64,000 bases of DNA, taken from Polaribacter reichenbachii (lineage in GTDB: Bacteria; Bacteroidota; Bacteroidia; Flavobacteriales; Flavobacteriaceae). The stretch is taken from contig NZ_CP019419.1 of NCBI RefSeq assembly GCF_001975665.1, forward strand, positions 496,001 through 560,000, read 5' to 3'. Of this stretch, positions 7,184 to 16,373 are shown in pieces. Position 1 is the stretch's first letter. Each line of letters starts with the position of its first letter. The position numbers were made by a program, and so were the translations under genes. Under the pieces are notes generated by a model. The model was not told the DNA's origin. It did not search any database and saw only the letters and a list, made by a program, of their open reading frames with translations.

Positions 7184-8239
7184 ATGACATCAAGTATAGA
7201 AATTCAACGTGTTAAAAGTTCGAAGATAGCTTCTGTAGATTTTGATAATTTACCTTTTGGAAGTGTATATTCTGATCATATGTTAACTTGCGATTTTGTA
7301 AATGGCAAATGGCAAGAACCTAAAATTGTGCCTTTTGCACCAATTACTTTAGATCCTTCTGCAAAGATTTTTCATTATGGACAGTCTATTTTTGAAGGTA
7401 TGAAAGCCTATAAAGATACTGATGAAAATGTGATGCTTTTTAGACCTTTAGAGAACTGTAAGCGTTTAAATAAATCTGCTGAGCGTTTAGTAATTCCGCA
7501 AATTCCTGAAGATATTTTTATGGACGGATTAAAAGCGTTATTAGAAGTTGATAGTGATTGGATACCAACAAACGACGGAAGTTCTTTATACATAAGACCT
7601 TTTATGTTTGCATCTGGAACTGGTTTTCATGCATCGCCTGCAGACGCTTATAAATTTATTATTTGTTCTGCACCTTCTGGACCTTATTTTGCTGGAAAAG
7701 TAAAAGTTTTAATTGAAGAAAAATATGCACGTGCTGCAAATGGTGGCGTTGGTTATGCAAAAGCTGGAGGTAATTATGCTGCGCAATTTTACCCAACACA
7801 ATTGGCAATCGATAAAGGTTACAATCAAGTAATTTGGACAGATGATAACTCGCACCAATTTATAGAAGAAGCTGGTGCTATGAATATTTTTGTAAGAATT
7901 AACGATACTTTAATTACCAGCCCAACAAGTGATAGAATTCTTGATGGAATTACACGTAAAAGTATTTTACAGATTGCAGAAGATAATGGTATAGATACCG
8001 AAATTAGAAAAATTTCTGTTGGTGAAGTTGTAGAAGCTGCTAAAGACGGAAGTTTAAAAGAAATGTTTGGTGCAGGAACTGCTGCTGTAATATCGCCAAT
8101 TTCTGGTTTTGGTTACAATGATAATGATTTTGATTTACCCGAATTAGAAAACCCTTATGCTGCTCAATTAAAGAAATTAATTACAGACATACAAACGAAT
8201 AAATCTGAAGACCCTTATGGTTGGAGAGTTATGCTTTAA
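7184..8239 (+). CDS. ilvE: Branched-chain amino acid aminotransferase
   Basis: Class IV PLP aminotransferase, 351 residues from the ATG at 7184 (MTSSIEIQRVK). An upstream in-frame start at 7160 falls within the promoter -7 box and was rejected. Family motifs include HYGQSIFEGMKAY, the LYIRPFMF segment and the PLP lysine at about K193 in GYAKAGGNYA. The C-terminal GAGTAAVISP loop is intact. It interconverts Val, Leu and Ile with their 2-oxo acids. It stands alone, without other ilv genes, and ends in a terminator hairpin shared with the convergent gene. Confidence 0.94.
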   Translation: MTSSIEIQRVKSSKIASVDFDNLPFGSVYSDHMLTCDFVNGKWQEPKIVPFAPITLDPSAKIFHYGQSIFEGMKAYKDTDENVMLFRPLENCKRLNKSAERLVIPQIPEDIFMDGLKALLEVDSDWIPTNDGSSLYIRPFMFASGTGFHASPADAYKFIICSAPSGPYFAGKVKVLIEEKYARAANGGVGYAKAGGNYAAQFYPTQLAIDKGYNQVIWTDDNSHQFIEEAGAMNIFVRINDTLITSPTSDRILDGITRKSILQIAEDNGIDTEIRKISVGEVVEAAKDGSLKEMFGAGTAAVISPISGFGYNDNDFDLPELENPYAAQLKKLITDIQTNKSEDPYGWRVML

Positions 8240-8291
8240 AAAAACAAACTTTTTTTAGTTTGATTGATGGTAAATTAAACCATATAAATAA

Positions 8292-8325
8292 AAAAAAGCA
8301 TCAATTAATTTTGATGTTTTTTTTT
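8292..8325. terminator. Bidirectional terminator between ilvE and the EEP gene
   Basis: CATCAA (8299-8304) pairs with TTGATG (8311-8316) across a six-base loop. It is flanked by a run of A on the left and of T on the right, so it can serve both convergent genes. Confidence 0.7.
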
Positions 8326-8335
8326 ATTTATAAAC

Positions 8336-9316
8336 TTAATCCTTCAATTTAAACTCCATAAAAACAGGCAAATGATCTGAAGCTTGCTCAAATTCATTTA
8401 ACACTTTTCCTGAAATATATTCTATTGAGTTTTTAGTGTAAAAAATATAATCGATTCTTTTAAAAGGTGCTTTAGAATTGAAGGTGTTTTCTATTGCAGA
8501 TTTGTTAAAAGCAGCATTACCAACATCTTTTAATGCAAACATTTTTTGAATAATTGCATCTTTATCTCTGGCTTCAGAATTAAAATCGCCCAATAAAATT
8601 GTAGGATATTTCTCTTTATATTGATTGAATAATTTTAAAACCTCATCAAATTGTTTAACTCTAGTACCTTTATCAAAAGCCTCTAAATGAACATTTATTA
8701 AAACTACTTCTCGTTTGTTTAAAGTAACTTTTACAATTTGCGCCAAACGCTCTAAATAAAAAGCATTTCTATGAAATGGTGCATCTGCAACTCTTTGTAA
8801 AACAAATCTCTGTTGATCTTTTAAAGGATATTTACTAATAACAGATTGTCCAGAAACTACTTTACCAAAATGCATAGAAATGGGCCAATATGGAAAAGGT
8901 AAATAACGTTTATCCCAATTAACAGCCTTTGCTCTAAAACCATACCCCAAATTGGCTATTTCTTCTTCTTGATTTATATTATAAGAACGAGAAGCATCAT
9001 AATCTATTTCTTGAAAAGCAATAATATCTGGGTTTATCCTTTTTATTTCTGATAAAACTTTTTGCAAATTAGCATCAAAAAGAGACTTGGGTTTTGCAAC
9101 TGGCAAATTATTTGTCATTCCGCTTAAATACCCAATATTATACGTTACAATACTAAAAACGGAATCATTTTCTGTTTGATAATCTACATTTATTTCAGTT
9201 AACTTTTCATATTCACTTTCCTTTAATGTAGATGATGAAGCCCAAAAAAAGAAAACTACACAGGCTATTATCAATAATAAAAAAAAACGAAAAATAAATT
9301 TAAAGAAACGTTTCAT
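8336..9316 (-). CDS. Endonuclease/exonuclease/phosphatase family protein
   Basis: A 326-residue protein with an N-terminal membrane anchor (about 8-27, very Phe/Leu/Ile-rich). The EEP fold follows: VTYNIGYLSG, FQEIDYD with the metal-binding Glu, ILLGDFNSEARD and the C-terminal SDHLPVF with its catalytic Asp-His pair. Members of this superfamily cleave phosphodiesters in DNA, lipids or inositol phosphates. The membrane-anchored, probably periplasmic form suggests a lipid or extracellular nucleotide substrate, which is inference. Its start overlaps the MscS gene stop by one base (TAATG). Confidence 0.85.
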   Translation of the reverse strand: MKRFFKFIFRFFLLLIIACVVFFFWASSSTLKESEYEKLTEINVDYQTENDSVFSIVTYNIGYLSGMTNNLPVAKPKSLFDANLQKVLSEIKRINPDIIAFQEIDYDASRSYNINQEEEIANLGYGFRAKAVNWDKRYLPFPYWPISMHFGKVVSGQSVISKYPLKDQQRFVLQRVADAPFHRNAFYLERLAQIVKVTLNKREVVLINVHLEAFDKGTRVKQFDEVLKLFNQYKEKYPTILLGDFNSEARDKDAIIQKMFALKDVGNAAFNKSAIENTFNSKAPFKRIDYIFYTKNSIEYISGKVLNEFEQASDHLPVFMEFKLKD

Positions 9317-10956
9317 TAGCTTTCTGGCGTATTTTCTGGAGGAGTATCATTTCTAAAATTCTCCAAAACTTTATCTAAAGACTTTTTTATTTTTTCTTTA
9401 TCTGTGTTGTATTTTGGAGACAAATTACTTTTATCTGGAAATTGCTCTATAGTAACAGTTGTAGAAGGAAAAGCAAATTCAACACCCAATTCTGCAGCTA
9501 ATTTTAATATAGCCATGTGCAATCTGTGTTTAGAAGATTGTTCTGTACCCCAAGCTAAACTTTTAAAATACACATTCATCATTACTAATAAAGCAGAATC
9601 TCCAAAACCAGTAAACTCAACATTATAAGAATCAGATTTTGTTTCTGGATGTTCTTTAATAATAATACGAACTCCGTTTACAAAAGCCTCAATTAATTCT
9701 GGTGGTGTGTCATAACGCAAACCTAAATTTGTGTTGTAACGTCTATACAAACGTAAACCACTATTATTAATTACCATTTCTGCTAATTTGCTATTTGGTA
9801 TTTGATAAACTGTGGTGTCTGCTGCTCTTACTCTTGTTGATCTAAAACCAACTTCTTCTACAGTACCTGTAACTTCTCCTGCAGAAATCCAATCATCAAT
9901 ATGAAAAGGTTTATCTAAAAATATGGCCACAGTACCTATAAAGTTTTTTACAGTGTCTTGAGATGCTAACGCAAAAGCCAAACCACCAATAGTGGCACCT
10001 GCTAAAATGGTTGTTGTATCTACACCAAATAATTGTAAGACTTTAAAGAAACCAAAAATTAAAACAACGCCTGTTAGTAAATTATTTAAAATTGGCACTA
10101 ATTGATCATCTAATCTATTGTCTGTTTTTGAGGTAAACTCTTCATAAATTTTCATAATAACCTTAACCAGTTTTAAGAAAACGTAAATCCAAAATACTGT
10201 TTCTGCAATATTTATAGCTAAAAACACCCATTTATTTACAGTTAAAGAAAATTGTAAAGACGGGAAAATGTTATCAATAAATTTTACAGCAACTAACAAA
10301 CTTATAGGATGTGCTAATTTTTTTAATACAGTATTTATGGCTAAACTAGAATTACTTTTGGTTATATAATGTTGTAGTTTTTGTAAAATAGTATAAGTAA
10401 TCTTCTTAAAAATTATAAAGATTAAAATAGCTAAAATGAACATAATAATTACCGCTGCAAACTGCCATAGTTCTACACCTAATACTTTAGTATAACCAGA
10501 ATTGGGAATAAAATCTTGAAATTTATTTACATACCAAGGAAAAACTTCTTTGTAAATTCTATCTATACTTGCTACAGTTTCTGAAGAATAATACCAACTA
10601 TTTTCTACCTTTTCTACATAGATACTTGGCATTCTTTGGGGAAACAAAACATACCTTTCTTTTGAGTTATAATCTAAAGTATCTTTATAATTAGCGTTTG
10701 TTGGTAGTCTATTAAAATCGATAAATAAACCCTTACCATCTAAAACTTTTTTAATTTTTATTGCTTTTTCTATTGCTTTTTTTTCGGGTAAACCTAAGAT
10801 AGTTTTTGCGGCTTTTTTTGGCTCATAAGAATCGTTTTGCAAAAAATATATATGCGTATAAACTGTTGATTTTGGACTACTTAAATCTACTTTTACAATC
10901 TCTTGCGCATTTACTAAAAAGGATAAAAAATATATTAAAACAAGTAGTTTTTTCAT
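9316..10956 (-). CDS. Mechanosensitive ion channel family protein (MscS-type)
   Basis: A 546-residue MscS-superfamily channel. It has a signal peptide (about 1-17), a periplasmic domain to about 160, then several membrane helices (about 163-183, 210-320). The pore-lining TM3 region is rich in Gly and Ala (TTTILAGATIGGLAFALASQD), followed by the beta domain (DWISAGEVTGTVEEVGFRSTRVR). The last 40 residues are charged and Pro-rich. It is larger than E. coli MscS because of the periplasmic extension. Probable role: release of solutes on hypo-osmotic shock. Co-transcribed leftward with the EEP protein. Confidence 0.9.
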   Translation of the reverse strand: MKKLLVLIYFLSFLVNAQEIVKVDLSSPKSTVYTHIYFLQNDSYEPKKAAKTILGLPEKKAIEKAIKIKKVLDGKGLFIDFNRLPTNANYKDTLDYNSKERYVLFPQRMPSIYVEKVENSWYYSSETVASIDRIYKEVFPWYVNKFQDFIPNSGYTKVLGVELWQFAAVIIMFILAILIFIIFKKITYTILQKLQHYITKSNSSLAINTVLKKLAHPISLLVAVKFIDNIFPSLQFSLTVNKWVFLAINIAETVFWIYVFLKLVKVIMKIYEEFTSKTDNRLDDQLVPILNNLLTGVVLIFGFFKVLQLFGVDTTTILAGATIGGLAFALASQDTVKNFIGTVAIFLDKPFHIDDWISAGEVTGTVEEVGFRSTRVRAADTTVYQIPNSKLAEMVINNSGLRLYRRYNTNLGLRYDTPPELIEAFVNGVRIIIKEHPETKSDSYNVEFTGFGDSALLVMMNVYFKSLAWGTEQSSKHRLHMAILKLAAELGVEFAFPSTTVTIEQFPDKSNLSPKYNTDKEKIKKSLDKVLENFRNDTPPENTPES

Positions 10957-11054
10957 AAGAGTAATTTGTTAAACAGCTGTTAAATAATATAACAAATTTA
11001 AACCTTTTAATTTTTTTGATGTCAAAGAAGCGTAACAAAAAAACAATTTATATT

Positions 11055-11501
11055 ATGAAAAAATTAATAGGCATATTCGTTTTAGTATTCGTTTTTACTT
11101 TAACAACACAAGCACAGAAAAAAAGAGGATATAAAAAAGCACAAATGACTGTTGAACAACATACAGATTTAGCCGTTAAGAGAATGACTTTAGCTTTAGA
11201 TTTATCTGACAAGCAACAAAATCAAATTAAACCTTTGATTAAAGCTCAAGCAGAAGAAAGAAAAGCAGGAATGGAAAAAAGAAAAGAGGCTAGAAAAAGT
11301 GATACTAAGCCAACAGCTGATGAAATGTATGCAATGCAAAGCAAACGTTTAGACGCTCAAATTGCATTTAAAAGCAATATGAAAAAAATCTTAAATGATG
11401 AACAATTTGCAAAATTTGAAAAAATGAACAAAGGCAGAAAAATGAAAGGGAAAAAGAATAAAAAAGATATGAAAGAGAGAAGAATGGCTAGAGAAAAATA
11501 A
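11055..11501 (+). CDS. Secreted Lys-rich Spy/CpxP-like protein
   Basis: 148 residues from the ATG at 11055; the frame opens at 11016 but MKKLIGIFVLVFVFTLTTQAQ is a clear signal peptide. The mature part is highly basic and helical, with MTLALDLSDKQQNQIKPL and ILNDEQFAKFEKMNKG segments. These resemble the LTxxQ-type repeats of the Spy/CpxP or DUF4890 periplasmic families common in Flavobacteriia. The last 30 residues are almost all Lys, Arg, Gly and Met. A periplasmic chaperone or stress sensor is possible; function is unproven. A strong terminator follows. Confidence 0.7.
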   Translation: MKKLIGIFVLVFVFTLTTQAQKKRGYKKAQMTVEQHTDLAVKRMTLALDLSDKQQNQIKPLIKAQAEERKAGMEKRKEARKSDTKPTADEMYAMQSKRLDAQIAFKSNMKKILNDEQFAKFEKMNKGRKMKGKKNKKDMKERRMAREK

Positions 11502-11533
11502 AAGTAACTGATTTGGTTGATTGGTTTATATAT

Positions 11534-11570
11534 GGCTCAATTTCCTTTCGAGGGAATTGGGCTTTTTTTT
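11534..11570 (+). terminator. Rho-independent terminator
   Basis: An 11-bp stem with G-U pairs (11535-11545 with 11552-11562), loop TTTCGA, then eight T. It lies about 30 bp after the Spy-like gene stop. Confidence 0.85.
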
Positions 11571-11669
11571 ATGCTCTTAAATCAACATACTAATCTTTAC
11601 TTACCCAAAAAAGTTTTTAGATCTCTTTTCTTAGCTTGATATTTTCTTTCGTAAAATTAAGACTGATTA

Positions 11670-12185
11670 CTACTCTTTAAACCAACTCGAATACTTTAAA
11701 TAATTATTGGCTATTCTATCAATTTCTCCAGAAATTAATTCTTCTGAAATGTCTTTTACTTTTTTAGCGGGTACACCTGCATAAATACTACCACTTTCTA
11801 CTTTTGTGTTTTTAGTAACTACTGCACCTGCTGCAATTATAGAATTCGATTCTATAATGCAATCATCCATAATAATTGAACCCATACCTACTAAAACATT
11901 ATCGTGAATTGTACAACCGTGCACAATTGCATTATGCCCAATAGAAACATTATTACCAATTGTGGTAGGCGATTTTTGATAAGTTGCGTGTATTACTGCT
12001 CCATCTTGAATATTAACTTTATTACCAATTTTAATAAAATGTACATCTCCTCTAATTACAGCATTAAACCATATAGAACAATCTGAACCTAAAGAAACTT
12101 CGCCTAAAATAGTAGCGTTTTCTGCGATATAACAATCTTCTGGTATTTGTGGATGATTTCCTCTTACTGATTTTATGATAGGCAT
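11670..12185 (-). CDS. Gamma-carbonic anhydrase-like protein
   Basis: A 171-residue left-handed beta-helix protein of the gamma-carbonic anhydrase / YrdA family. Hexapeptide repeats run through most of the sequence (IGNKVNIQDGAVIHA, IGNNVSIGHNAIVHG). The three zinc-ligand histidines are present at about H66, H84 and H89. Family members form trimers with metal at subunit interfaces; many bacterial ones are of uncertain activity. It follows the LytTR regulator gene leftward after 140 bp, so may be in the same transcript or separate. Confidence 0.9.
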   Translation of the reverse strand: MPIIKSVRGNHPQIPEDCYIAENATILGEVSLGSDCSIWFNAVIRGDVHFIKIGNKVNIQDGAVIHATYQKSPTTIGNNVSIGHNAIVHGCTIHDNVLVGMGSIIMDDCIIESNSIIAAGAVVTKNTKVESGSIYAGVPAKKVKDISEELISGEIDRIANNYLKYSSWFKE

Positions 12186-12325
12186 ATTCTTTTGGCTTTT
12201 AGTTTAGCAGTAAATGTAAAAATTAAAAAAATACCTCAATAGAAATTTAATGAAAAATCAAATTAATTCCAATAATTTTGATTTTACTTTCTCTACCCTT
12301 TGGGAAGAATAAGATGGGATTTTTT

Positions 12326-13057
12326 TTATTTAAAATAAGACAGCAAATTACTTTTTTGTGAAGCAGAAACCAAAATTTCTTTTCCATTAGAAACAATGAC
12401 ACTTCCTCCTTTTCCTTTTTTGTATTTTGTAATTGCATTTACATTTACCAAATACGACTTATGAATTCTGGCAAACGTATATTCTGTTAAAGCTTCTTCA
12501 AAATATTTTAAGGTTTTACTAACTAATTTCTTAGAATTTGCCAAATGGATTTCTGTGTAATTATCATCTGCTTTGCAAAAAACAATATCATCAATATTTA
12601 AAACTTCAAAACCATCTTGTTGCGGAATGGTAATTTTACCTTTTGCAGAATTCGTTTTTGGTGCTAATATTTGATGCTGTAATTTATTTTCTTTTTCCTT
12701 AATTTCAGTTACAATATTTACAGCTTTTATTAACTCATCAATAGAAATTGGTTTAAGTAAATAATAACTAGCGTGATTGTTTAAAGCCTCTATTGCATAA
12801 TGATCGTAAGCCGTTACAAAAACCGTTTCGAAAGTTCTGTTTGCTACTTTTTCTAACAAATCAAACGCATTACCAAAAGGCATTTCTACATCTAAAAACA
12901 CTAAATCTAATTCGTGTTTTTGTATCAGTTCATAAGCTTCATCAATATTTTCTGCTTCACCCAATAAAGAAACATTTGGGCAATATTTACTTAAATAATT
13001 GCGTAAAATTTCTCTGCTAATCTGTTCGTCTTCGACTATAATGGCTTTTAATTTCAT
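12326..13057 (-). CDS. LytTR family response regulator
   Basis: 243 residues. The receiver domain (1-120) has acidic pocket residues E9 and D10, phospho-acceptor D56 in FLDVEMP, and a conserved YYLLKP lysine. A LytTR DNA-binding domain occupies the C-terminal 105 residues (FEVLNIDDIVFCKADDNYTEI; ARIHKSYLVNVNAI). It is the natural partner of the LytS-like kinase encoded just upstream. LytTR regulators bind direct repeats about 21 bp apart; such a repeat lies before this operon at 16279-16308. The gene is separated from the kinase by a 180-bp spacer with an inverted-repeat element. Confidence 0.93.
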   Translation of the reverse strand: MKLKAIIVEDEQISREILRNYLSKYCPNVSLLGEAENIDEAYELIQKHELDLVFLDVEMPFGNAFDLLEKVANRTFETVFVTAYDHYAIEALNNHASYYLLKPISIDELIKAVNIVTEIKEKENKLQHQILAPKTNSAKGKITIPQQDGFEVLNIDDIVFCKADDNYTEIHLANSKKLVSKTLKYFEEALTEYTFARIHKSYLVNVNAITKYKKGKGGSVIVSNGKEILVSASQKSNLLSYFK

Positions 13058-13074
13058 TATTATTTTTGTTGGGT

Positions 13075-13236
13075 GTTAGATGTTTGGTGTTTGGTGTATG
13101 GTGTTACTCTACTGATACATTTTTTTAGTCAATTTTTGAAAAAGATTTCATAGGTTTTTACAATTTTTTGAGTTATCACTTTTTACTATATAAATTAACT
13201 TTAGTTTCATCTAGCATCCAACTTCAGACATCTAAC
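13075..13236. repeat. Short-period inverted-repeat element (TTTGGTGT type)
   Basis: The kinase-regulator gap holds a left arm with repeated words GTTAGATGT, TTTGGTGT, TTTGGTGT, ATGGTGTT (13075-13105). A right arm rich in CATCTAGCATCC and ACATCTAAC lies at 13208-13236. GTTAGATGT (13075-13083) pairs perfectly with ACATCTAAC (13228-13236). The arms sit directly beside the two genes, and about 100 bp of plain AT-rich DNA lie between them. Confidence 0.55.
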
Positions 13237-15429
13237 CTATTTACATTTTAAAAGCAACTCCACTTTTGTTCCTTCTCCATTTTGTAAAGCATCAGAAACA
13301 TTTACAGCAATTCGTTCTTTGTACATATCATTTAGAATAGCAATTCTATTTTTTATCGTGCTCATTCCTTTAGATTTTTGTTTCAGCTGATTTTTTGTTT
13401 TCAGTTCCTGCGATTTTTTTCGTCCAATTCCATCATCAATAATAGAAATTGAAACAGTTTCATCATCTTTTTTATGGATTGCTATTTCTAAATTCCCTTT
13501 CTCTTTTTTATAACGTAATCCGTGCCAAATTGCGTTTTCTATATAAGGCTGCAATAACATTGGCGGAATTGAAAATTGTTCTAAATCAATAGTTTCATCA
13601 ACAGTAATTCTGTAATCAAACTTGTCTTTAAAGCGATTATGTTCTAGTTTTACATACAATTCTAGCAATTCAATTTCTTTGTTTAACGGAATAAAATCTT
13701 CATCAGAATTTTCTAAAACCGAACGCATTAAAACTGAAAACTCGCTTAAATATCGGTTTGCATTTCGTTCGTCATTTACAGCAATAAAGCTATTTACAGA
13801 GTTTAAAGCATTAAAAATAAAATGCGGATTCATTTGAGATCGCATTGATTTTAAAGCCAATAAATTGTTCGCTAATTTTTGCTGTTTGTTATTTCTAAAC
13901 ATAAAATAAGCCAACAAACTCATCAATAAAAAACCACCAATTAAAGAGTAAATAATTAAACGTTGTCTTTGATTACTTTCTTCTGATAATTTTTGATCTA
14001 TATAAGCCAAACTGATTTTGCTTTGGGCTAATTCTTTATCCTTTTCTAAACTTGCAATTCGATTCTGATTGTCTGCAATTTTCTTAGAAAAACGTTTTAT
14101 TTGCTGAATTTCTTGTTCTTTTCTAACATATAAAGAATCTACCAAAGCAACATATTCTTTGTAGTTTTTAAGTGCTTTTTCGTTATCACCTAAACTGGCA
14201 AAAACCTCAGAAATTTTTCTTGTAGCATCTTTAGCAACCACAATATCTTTTTTCTCTTTTGCATCATTTATACTCTTTTCTAAAAACGGAATTGCACTTT
14301 CATAATCCTCTTTTAAGAGGTAAGCATTCCCAATTTTATAATTTATTTTTTGCGAAGTAATTGAATCTTTTTCTTTAGATAGTTTTTTAGAAGAAGTATT
14401 ACTTTCTGCCTTCTGTAAACTTTTTTTACGAAGCGCAATTTCTTCGTCAAAACGTTGATTAGAGTTATAAAAATCTGCTACTTTTTCTTCTTCTTCTAAC
14501 GCTCTTTCAGGATTTTCTTTTTTCGCAAAATTTAAAGAATTTATAAATTGATTTTCGGCTTCATTTACTTTTCCTTGTGCAGCTAAAACATCAGCGATTT
14601 TAGAACTTACATCTGTAATTTTAGGAGTTACTAAATTTTCTTTCGCAATTTCTAATGCTCTTTGATAATTAGTTTTGGAAAAACTCCATTTTTTTTGAGC
14701 AAAACTCACATCACCTAAACCTTCATAAACCAGAATTCTTTCGTAATTACTCAGTTTTTCTGGTATAATTTCTAGATATGTTTTTTCGCTGTCTGTATAT
14801 TCTTTCTGTAAAAACTGTGCTTTTGCTAAAGCGATTTTAGTAGCTAAATCTTCTTTAATTTGATGCGATAATTTGTAGTTATAAACGGCTAAATCGTATT
14901 GTTTCCAATACAAATAAACATCAGCAAGTAATTTATAAGTAGCTGCATTTCTTTGTTTAATTTGCTTGTTTTCTAAAGCTTTTTCTATAAAAGTTAAACT
15001 TTTTTCTATGTCTTTTTCTTTATAAAACTTAACAGAATCTAAGTGCTGTAAATACAAATCTTGATTGCTAGTTTTACTTAAAAATTTTGATTTCCCATTT
15101 CTAATATTTCCAGAATTTTCTACAAGAACCTTAATATCTTCACTAGATTTTATTGTATAATAAATAGTTTCAAAATCTGGATGAGAAACTCTAAGTTCAT
15201 CACCAACTCTAGCCTTTACAATATACCTACCACTAATATCTGGGTAATTATAATTAATTCCGTTTACAGAAACTTCAGCATTTTTTATTTTTTCATTATT
15301 ACTATCATCTACAATTGTAATTCTCACAGAAAACTCCACTCCTTTTTGAGTTATAATATTTTCTTGACTAAAGACAGTTGCAAAACTGAATAAAATAAAA
15401 GCAAATAATATGTGTATGTGTTTTAACAT
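13237..15429 (-). CDS. TPR-containing LytS-type sensor histidine kinase
   Basis: A 730-residue membrane kinase. Order: signal peptide (1-21), a carboxypeptidase-regulatory-like beta domain (about 30-110), several TPR units (about 125-450), a coiled coil, one membrane helix (491-511) and a cytoplasmic kinase of the His_kinase/HATPase (LytS) type. The H-box NPHFIFNAL has its phospho-acceptor His at 536. ATP-binding motifs are ENAIWHGLRYK, DDGIGRK and GMSTIKNRI. The TPR part should be periplasmic and sense a ligand or protein. Its ATG abuts the stop of the gene at 15430, and the LytTR regulator follows downstream. Confidence 0.92.
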   Translation of the reverse strand: MLKHIHILFAFILFSFATVFSQENIITQKGVEFSVRITIVDDSNNEKIKNAEVSVNGINYNYPDISGRYIVKARVGDELRVSHPDFETIYYTIKSSEDIKVLVENSGNIRNGKSKFLSKTSNQDLYLQHLDSVKFYKEKDIEKSLTFIEKALENKQIKQRNAATYKLLADVYLYWKQYDLAVYNYKLSHQIKEDLATKIALAKAQFLQKEYTDSEKTYLEIIPEKLSNYERILVYEGLGDVSFAQKKWSFSKTNYQRALEIAKENLVTPKITDVSSKIADVLAAQGKVNEAENQFINSLNFAKKENPERALEEEEKVADFYNSNQRFDEEIALRKKSLQKAESNTSSKKLSKEKDSITSQKINYKIGNAYLLKEDYESAIPFLEKSINDAKEKKDIVVAKDATRKISEVFASLGDNEKALKNYKEYVALVDSLYVRKEQEIQQIKRFSKKIADNQNRIASLEKDKELAQSKISLAYIDQKLSEESNQRQRLIIYSLIGGFLLMSLLAYFMFRNNKQQKLANNLLALKSMRSQMNPHFIFNALNSVNSFIAVNDERNANRYLSEFSVLMRSVLENSDEDFIPLNKEIELLELYVKLEHNRFKDKFDYRITVDETIDLEQFSIPPMLLQPYIENAIWHGLRYKKEKGNLEIAIHKKDDETVSISIIDDGIGRKKSQELKTKNQLKQKSKGMSTIKNRIAILNDMYKERIAVNVSDALQNGEGTKVELLLKCK

Positions 15430-16155
15430 TTAATATCTTCTGTTTTCTTTTTTTCTAAAAAGATTACCAATTCTTTTAAAAATATTTGGTCTTTTTATGG
15501 TTACCATTCCAACTGTTACAACTGTTACAACTTCACCTAAAAGCTCATTATTCTCTTTCATTTCGATTATTAAAGGTTTTTTGATTGATAAAACATCAAT
15601 TTCTTGTGTTTCATACCCCAAATAAGAGATAACTAATATAGTTGACTTTGCCTTTTTATTGGGTATTTTGATAGAAAAATTTCCATCGAAATCTGTTTGT
15701 GTTCCAATTCCTGTTCCTTTTAATACAATATTGGCTCCAGGTAAAACATCAAAAGAATCTTTCACTTTACCTTTAATAATAACTTCTTTCTCAATTGAAT
15801 CATTCTCAACAAATGCTTTACCCAATCTAATACTTAAAACTTCAATTTTTTCTTTTTTGGATTGTGCAAAAACAGGTTCTGAACCTGCAATTGTAGAAAT
15901 TAAAGCCAAACCTGCAGCAACTTTCGATAAATTATTTTTTTGTATTACGTCTAATTCTGTATTCAATTGATTGTTTTTAAAACGACTACAAAGATTCTCT
16001 TTATTTCCTAGTTTTTTAGCAATTTCTGAGTTTGATAAATTTGTAAAATCAACAACTTCTTTACTACAACTTTTACAAAACTTACCTTTTTCTGTAGCTG
16101 TCATTTTACTCCAATCTTCGTGACAAGGTTTTGGTATTGTAATTTGATATTTCAT
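15430..16155 (-). CDS. Membrane protein: Cys cluster plus carboxypeptidase-regulatory-like domain
   Basis: 241 residues from the ATG at 16155, chosen over an upstream in-frame ATG because MKYQITIPKPCHEDW is the conserved-looking start. The N-terminal segment has C11-H12, C27-x2-C30 and C56, with the pattern KGKFCKSCSKEVVDF, suggesting a small metal-binding motif. A membrane helix (about 76-97) follows, then a CarboxypepD_reg-like beta-sandwich (IIKGKVKDSFDVLPGANIVL). Topology would place the Cys cluster in the cytoplasm and the beta domain outside. It abuts the kinase gene with no gap, so it is probably an accessory part of the LytS/LytTR system. Confidence 0.75.
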   Translation of the reverse strand: MKYQITIPKPCHEDWSKMTATEKGKFCKSCSKEVVDFTNLSNSEIAKKLGNKENLCSRFKNNQLNTELDVIQKNNLSKVAAGLALISTIAGSEPVFAQSKKEKIEVLSIRLGKAFVENDSIEKEVIIKGKVKDSFDVLPGANIVLKGTGIGTQTDFDGNFSIKIPNKKAKSTILVISYLGYETQEIDVLSIKKPLIIEMKENNELLGEVVTVVTVGMVTIKRPNIFKRIGNLFRKKENRRY

Positions 16156-16278
16156 AGTAAATCGTTTTAAATTCTTTGTAAACATATACACAAATTGGCA
16201 TCCAAAAAAATCGGAAAAATCAATTATAGCTTATAAAAACAGTAAAAAAACAGGGTTTACTAATTTTATAGTCTTGTT

Positions 16279-16308
16279 CACTCATTAAAATAACCATTTT
16301 ACTCATTC
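16279..16308. promoter_or_regulatory. ACTCATT direct repeat, candidate LytTR site
   Basis: ACTCATT occurs at 16280-16286 and again at 16301-16307, a start-to-start distance of 21 bp, i.e. two helical turns on the same face. LytTR domains classically bind 9-bp direct repeats separated by 12-13 bp, which this fits. It lies between the leftward LytTR-kinase operon (ATG at 16155) and the rightward SIMPL gene (ATG at 16374), so it could control either. Confidence 0.5.
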
Positions 16309-16373
16309 TGGATTTATTTAGAAAAAAGATGGTATTAATATTGAAGAGAATTAAACAAATAAAACTCTTTACA

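Noticed and set aside
12247..12438. 63-codon minus-strand ORF overlapping the LytTR gene end
   Set aside because: Another frame of the LytTR region; it has no family features and mostly overlaps coding sequence.
13057..13237. The kinase-regulator gap as a truncated insertion sequence
   Set aside because: No transposase fragment or target-site duplication is visible; the arms are short-word repeats.
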